Positions 6,919-9,388 of a DNA stretch of 9,388 nucleotides are shown here, one piece after another. Made by a program: the position numbers and the translations under genes. The stretch lies in contig CAMWNL010000037.1 in the NCBI GenBank assembly GCA_947175585.1, forward strand, positions 1 through 9,388, in the 5' to 3' direction. The stretch's first letter is position 1; every line of letters starts with the position of its first letter. This DNA comes from an uncultured Bacteroidales bacterium. GTDB taxonomy: Bacteria; Bacteroidota; Bacteroidia; Bacteroidales; Muribaculaceae. A model generated the notes under the pieces. It saw only the letters and a program-made list of their open reading frames with translations, searched no databases and was not told the DNA's origin.

Positions 6919-7314
6919 GTGATAGCAAACATTATCGTTGAACAGACAAAAGATGGATTCTTTTCCTGTTTCGTAAAAGAAGATATTCCTCATGTTGGGC
7001 TCTTTGGCTATGGTGATACCTCGGAAGAGGCGATTAGGAGCCTTATAGAGTTTTATGAGCAATCTAAGATTGAACTTGCTGCGGAAGGCAAACATCTGCC
7101 TGAACTTGATTTTGTCGTTCATTACGATATGCCATCATTCTTTAATCGTTTTAATTTCCTGAACCAGTCTAAGATTGCTGAGCGAGCAGGCATTAATCCA
7201 TCTCTGATGCGTAAATACACATCAGGCGTTGCTAACGCCGGAAGAAAACAATACGAAAAGCTATATGATGCCGTGCAGTCTCTTGCAAAGGAGATGCTTG
7301 CGGCTGCATTTTAA
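6919..7314 (+). CDS. hicB: HicB-family antitoxin with C-terminal helix-turn-helix
   Basis: HicB neutralises HicA by direct binding and represses the locus through a DNA-binding domain. The protein has 131 residues. The N-terminal partial RNase-H-like HicB fold runs from residue 2 to about 70 (IIVEQTKDGFFSCFVKEDI, then GYGDTSEEAIRSLIEFYEQS). A helix-turn-helix follows at about residues 82-115 (NQSKIAERAGINPSLMRKY, then SGVANAGRKQYEKLYDAV). The start is GTG at 6919: the frame has no ATG between it and the in-frame TAA at 6883-6885, and IANIIVE begins the HicB fold directly. This is the Bacteroidales form with an XRE-type HTH rather than a ribbon-helix-helix. The separate position after a hairpin suggests it may be transcribed on its own as well as with hicA. 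Confidence 0.9.
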   Translation: MIANIIVEQTKDGFFSCFVKEDIPHVGLFGYGDTSEEAIRSLIEFYEQSKIELAAEGKHLPELDFVVHYDMPSFFNRFNFLNQSKIAERAGINPSLMRKYTSGVANAGRKQYEKLYDAVQSLAKEMLAAAF

Positions 7315-7367
7315 GATACTTGGCGCGAGATGCGTCGACTTTATAAATTTTAGAACTATATCAACAG

Positions 7368-7402
7368 AATCTCCTGTGACAAGACTCACGGGAGATTTTT
7401 TT
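7368..7402 (+). terminator. Intrinsic terminator after hicB
   Basis: AATCTCCTGTG at 7368-7378 pairs with CACGGGAGATT at 7387-7397. This gives an 11-bp stem with one G-U pair and an 8-nt loop, followed by an unbroken T run through 7402. It lies 54 bp past the hicB stop and is a strong terminator for the plus strand. It separates hicAB from the convergent esterase gene. Confidence 0.85.
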
Positions 7403-7431
7403 CGGTAGCGTGTTATTGCTTTTACGGAGTC

Positions 7432-8868
7432 TCACTCTAACGTTCCTGTGGTGGTGAACGGTGAGGCGGGTAGCTGGAAGTTATCGAAAAGAGTTGCTGT
7501 CGGACATGGACTATGAGCATATCTCACAGCTTTAATTTCATCAATTTCATCGCAATAAACACTTAGAGTGCCGGTTTCACATTCGACAATCGCACGGGCC
7601 GGATGATAGATGCCGTCATCACCTGCGGCCTCAAACCCGTCGAGAGATTGTTCGAGAGGGCTAACACCGCCTCCGGTATTGTTGAAGTAGAGCAGGGCGC
7701 GTTTGCCGTCCCACACCATGCGGTCGAATACCGGCCCTGAGCAAGCATAGTTGTTTTTGTCATAGTCATTTGCGAGCGCCCAATATGCCAGTCGCTTTCC
7801 GCCAGTCCTTTTATCTGTCGGATGGATACAGTAACGGTTGCCGATGTCAAGTGTGACTGCCATGCCGCAGTTTGTAACCTGTTGCATCAGATGAGACTGG
7901 GCGAGACGCAGACGCACAACGTTGTCTGACAACTCTCCATAGCCGTCGTGAGGAGCAATCTGGGCATAGTAAAAGGGTATATCTCCTAATTGAAAGCCTT
8001 CGCGCATACACTCTACAAATTTTGGCATCAGGCGCTCATATAGTTCGGGATCCGAGCAATTGCTTTCACCCTGATACCAGAGCATCCCCTTGACCGTAAA
8101 AGGAAGCACCGGTGCGGCCATCGCATTATATAATGTTGCCGGAGTGATCAGCACATCAGGTGTCGAACGGTCAACCGCTACATCGAGTCCGCTTACATCA
8201 AGTCCAGACTCGGTTGCGGCTGCTTTAGAAAGCCAGGGCTGAACTCCGGTGCCGCCCCAGACAGATATAATAAGTCCGACAGGTGTATCGCCGAGGGCCT
8301 TACTCAGATAGTCGGCAAAGAAATAGGCCGTAGCGCTGCACTCGGCCACTTCGTCAGGTGTGTGCTTGCCCCAATGTCCTGAACATGAGTCAAGCGGTGT
8401 GGAACTAACAGCCTTTCCAACCGTAAACATGCGTATCGGTGTATCTTCGCGAGCTGATAAGATTGCGTCAAGACCACCGTCTACCGGCTGATGGTTGTAG
8501 CCTCGCACCGGCATCTCCATATTTGATTGCCCCGAGCAATACCAGACTTCTCCGATAAGGACATCCGATATGCTCACCGAGCCGTCTTTATCAGTAAAAG
8601 TTATTGAGCATGGTTCTGTTGTCGCGGCAGGTGTGCTGACGCTTGCTTTCCACTGTCCGCTCTCATTGGCCTTTACTTCAATTGTTTCGTCTGTCCATGA
8701 TGGGTCGATTTTCACAGTGGATTGAGGTGAGGCTTCGCCCCACAGTCTGGCGTCGCTCTGCTGTTGCAGAACCATATTGTCACCAATCAGAGACGGCAGT
8801 TTAATTATTGCTGATGCTGAAGTTGCAGATATGCAGATTAGGGTTGTGATGATGATACGTGAAAGCAT
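7432..8868 (-). CDS. Secreted sialate O-acetylesterase, SGNH/SASA family
   Basis: The family (Pfam SASA) removes O-acetyl groups, classically the 9-O-acetyl of sialic acids, so that sialidases can act on mucin glycans; some members act on acetylated plant polysaccharides. The protein has 478 residues, a usual length. A signal peptide has a hydrophobic core at residues 4-16 and probable cleavage after Ala20 (SASA), so it is exported to the periplasm or beyond. The N-terminal beta region (GDNMVLQQ, 29-36) is typical. The hydrolase motifs follow in order: GQSNMEMP with nucleophile Ser115, WGGT (204-207), WYQGESN (264-270), and the His block around IHPTDKRTGGKRLA with His349 and nearby Asp341. 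No PUL-type susC/susD or sialidase neighbours are in view, so the sialate substrate is by family only. It is convergent with hicB and monocistronic as seen. Confidence 0.88.
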   Translation of the reverse strand: MLSRIIITTLICISATSASAIIKLPSLIGDNMVLQQQSDARLWGEASPQSTVKIDPSWTDETIEVKANESGQWKASVSTPAATTEPCSITFTDKDGSVSISDVLIGEVWYCSGQSNMEMPVRGYNHQPVDGGLDAILSAREDTPIRMFTVGKAVSSTPLDSCSGHWGKHTPDEVAECSATAYFFADYLSKALGDTPVGLIISVWGGTGVQPWLSKAAATESGLDVSGLDVAVDRSTPDVLITPATLYNAMAAPVLPFTVKGMLWYQGESNCSDPELYERLMPKFVECMREGFQLGDIPFYYAQIAPHDGYGELSDNVVRLRLAQSHLMQQVTNCGMAVTLDIGNRYCIHPTDKRTGGKRLAYWALANDYDKNNYACSGPVFDRMVWDGKRALLYFNNTGGGVSPLEQSLDGFEAAGDDGIYHPARAIVECETGTLSVYCDEIDEIKAVRYAHSPCPTATLFDNFQLPASPFTTTGTLE

Positions 8869-8880
8869 GATGATGAAAGT

Positions 8881-8913
8881 AGCTGTTTTTTAATTAACAG
8901 CTTTATTGCTGTT
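8881..8913. repeat. Overlapping AGCTGTT half-site inverted repeats upstream of the esterase
   Basis: AGCTGTT at 8881-8887 is inverted as AACAGCT at 8896-8902. The inner AACAGC (8896-8901) is inverted again as GCTGTT at 8908-8913. Three half-sites thus alternate over 33 bp, starting 12 bp upstream of the esterase start codon on the minus strand. Such spacing could be an operator or a 5' leader hairpin. Confidence 0.4.
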
Positions 8914-8969
8914 TTATTGTGTCACCTCTGTCACTCAAATATTCTTATAAGTCATCTTAGTCCTGCATT

Positions 8970-9127
8970 TTTGACAAAAAGACATAAAGACAAATGGTGG
9001 ATAATGATAATTTATGTTTTTATGTCTTTTTGTCTTGAATTGCGTGGATTGAGTAGCGATCTAATATTTTGACAAAAAGACAAATGGTTGATAATGATAA
9101 TTTTGTTTTTTATGTCTTTATGTCTTG
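8970..9127. repeat. Tandemly duplicated long inverted repeat built from GACAAAAAGACA
   Basis: In copy 1, GACAAAAAGACATAAA at 8973-8988 is perfectly inverted as TTTATGTCTTTTTGTC at 9019-9034. Pairing continues inward for four more bases (one G-T), enclosing a loop of about 22 nt. In copy 2 (about 9068-9127) the same layout recurs: GACAAAAAGACA, then AATGGTTGATAATGATAAT, then TTTATGTCTTTATGTC. It has an 8-bp deletion in the left arm and an imperfect right arm. The loops are nearly identical (AATGG[T/G]..GATAATGATAATTT). The whole lies in the gene-free stretch before the gene at 9301. No homology to a known element is recognised. Confidence 0.75.
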
Positions 9128-9197
9128 TGAATCTTTATGTCTGGCGTGTCGTCTTTATGTCTTGTGCGTCATTATCTCTGGCGTGTCTTTATGTCTT
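9117..9197. repeat. Short tandem array of about 17-bp TTTATGTCT units
   Basis: TTTATGTCT recurs at 9109, 9117, 9134, 9154 and 9188, with a degenerate copy (ATTATCTCT) at 9171. Steps after the first are 17, 20, 17 and 17 bp. Tails alternate between TGTG..TC and GGCGTGTC, so the basic period looks like a two-unit repeat of about 34-37 bp. The motif is the right arm of the neighbouring inverted repeat, so the array probably grew from it. Confidence 0.7.
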
Positions 9198-9235
9198 CCC
9201 TCCAAAATTAATAATTAAGAAAAAAACTTAAATAA

Positions 9236-9267
9236 TTTGCATATATAAAATATTTGATGTAATTTTG
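9236..9267 (+). promoter_or_regulatory. Strong Bacteroides-type promoter for the gene at 9301
   Basis: TTTG at 9236-9239 and TAATTTTG at 9260-9267 match both consensus boxes perfectly with 20 bp between them. The start would lie near 9273, leaving an A/C-rich leader of roughly 28 nt before the ATG at 9301, without a Shine-Dalgarno sequence. It sits in an AT-rich tract just after the repeat array. Confidence 0.8.
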
Positions 9268-9300
9268 CAACACAATTAATAAACACACCAATTACTCATT

Positions 9301-9388
9301 ATGGAAAACCGCTTCAAATTAGCCGATTCGTTTATCGGATCTCTCAGCCCCGTAGCTGACCTTTACAACAATATCTGGTCTGAAAACT
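9301..9388 (+). CDS. Start of an unidentified gene, cut by the window edge
   Basis: An ATG at 9301 opens a frame that stays open for 29 codons to the window end (MENRFKLADSFIGSLSPVAD, then LYNNIWSEN). The perfect promoter upstream and the balanced codon use after an AT-rich leader support a real gene. Nothing in the 29 residues identifies a family; there is no signal peptide, and the segment looks like a soluble helical N-terminus. Confidence 0.7.
   Translation, partial: MENRFKLADSFIGSLSPVADLYNNIWSEN

Noticed and set aside
8940..8960. Minus-strand promoter for the esterase (TATTTG-like box near 8935-8945)
   Set aside because: The box lacks the two-base spacer of TAnnTTTG and there is no TTTG at the right distance upstream.
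8970..9197. Possible CRISPR array
   Set aside because: The repeat units are short, degenerate and contiguous; there are no unique spacers of constant length and no cas genes in view.

Overview
The window is bacterial DNA from the phylum Bacteroidota. It most likely comes from an order Bacteroidales gut lineage such as Muribaculaceae; the family is inference. Three things point there: a type IX secretion system (T9SS) operon, which is essentially restricted to Bacteroidota; promoters of the Bacteroides type (TTTG, about 19-21 bp, TAnnTTTG); and leaders that are A-rich and lack Shine-Dalgarno sequences. No rRNA, tRNA, CRISPR array or transposase is visible.

Minus strand, 5852 down to 1: a tight operon in the order porT, porP, porK/gldK, porL/gldL, porM/gldM. 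It encodes the core of the T9SS. PorK is the lipoprotein of the periplasmic ring, PorL and PorM form the proton-driven inner-membrane motor, PorP is an outer-membrane beta-barrel protein, and PorT is a second barrel protein needed for secretion. PorM is complete to within about one codon of the window edge, so porN/gldN is expected just outside. In Porphyromonas gingivalis porT lies away from porPKLMN; here it is the first gene, 4 bp ahead of porP.

Plus strand, 5887-6464: a divergent gene for a short, degenerate Rossmann/SDR-like protein with no SDR catalytic motif. Plus strand, 6548-7402: an AT-richer island with a HicA/HicB toxin-antitoxin pair. It has a clear promoter before hicA, an unusual 123-bp gap containing a perfect palindrome (terminator or operator) between the two genes, and a strong terminator after hicB.

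Minus strand, 8868-7432: a secreted sialate O-acetylesterase of the SGNH/SASA family, probably used to deacetylate host sialic acids on mucin glycans. From 8869 to 9300 no gene is seen. That stretch holds overlapping half-site repeats, a duplicated long inverted repeat built from GACAAAAAGACA, a tandem array of about 17 bp units, and a very good Bacteroides-type promoter for a gene that starts at 9301 and runs off the window.

The T9SS operon is a known system. The least explained elements are the repeat region at 8970-9197, the palindrome inside the hicAB locus, and the catalytically empty SDR-like gene divergent from porT.
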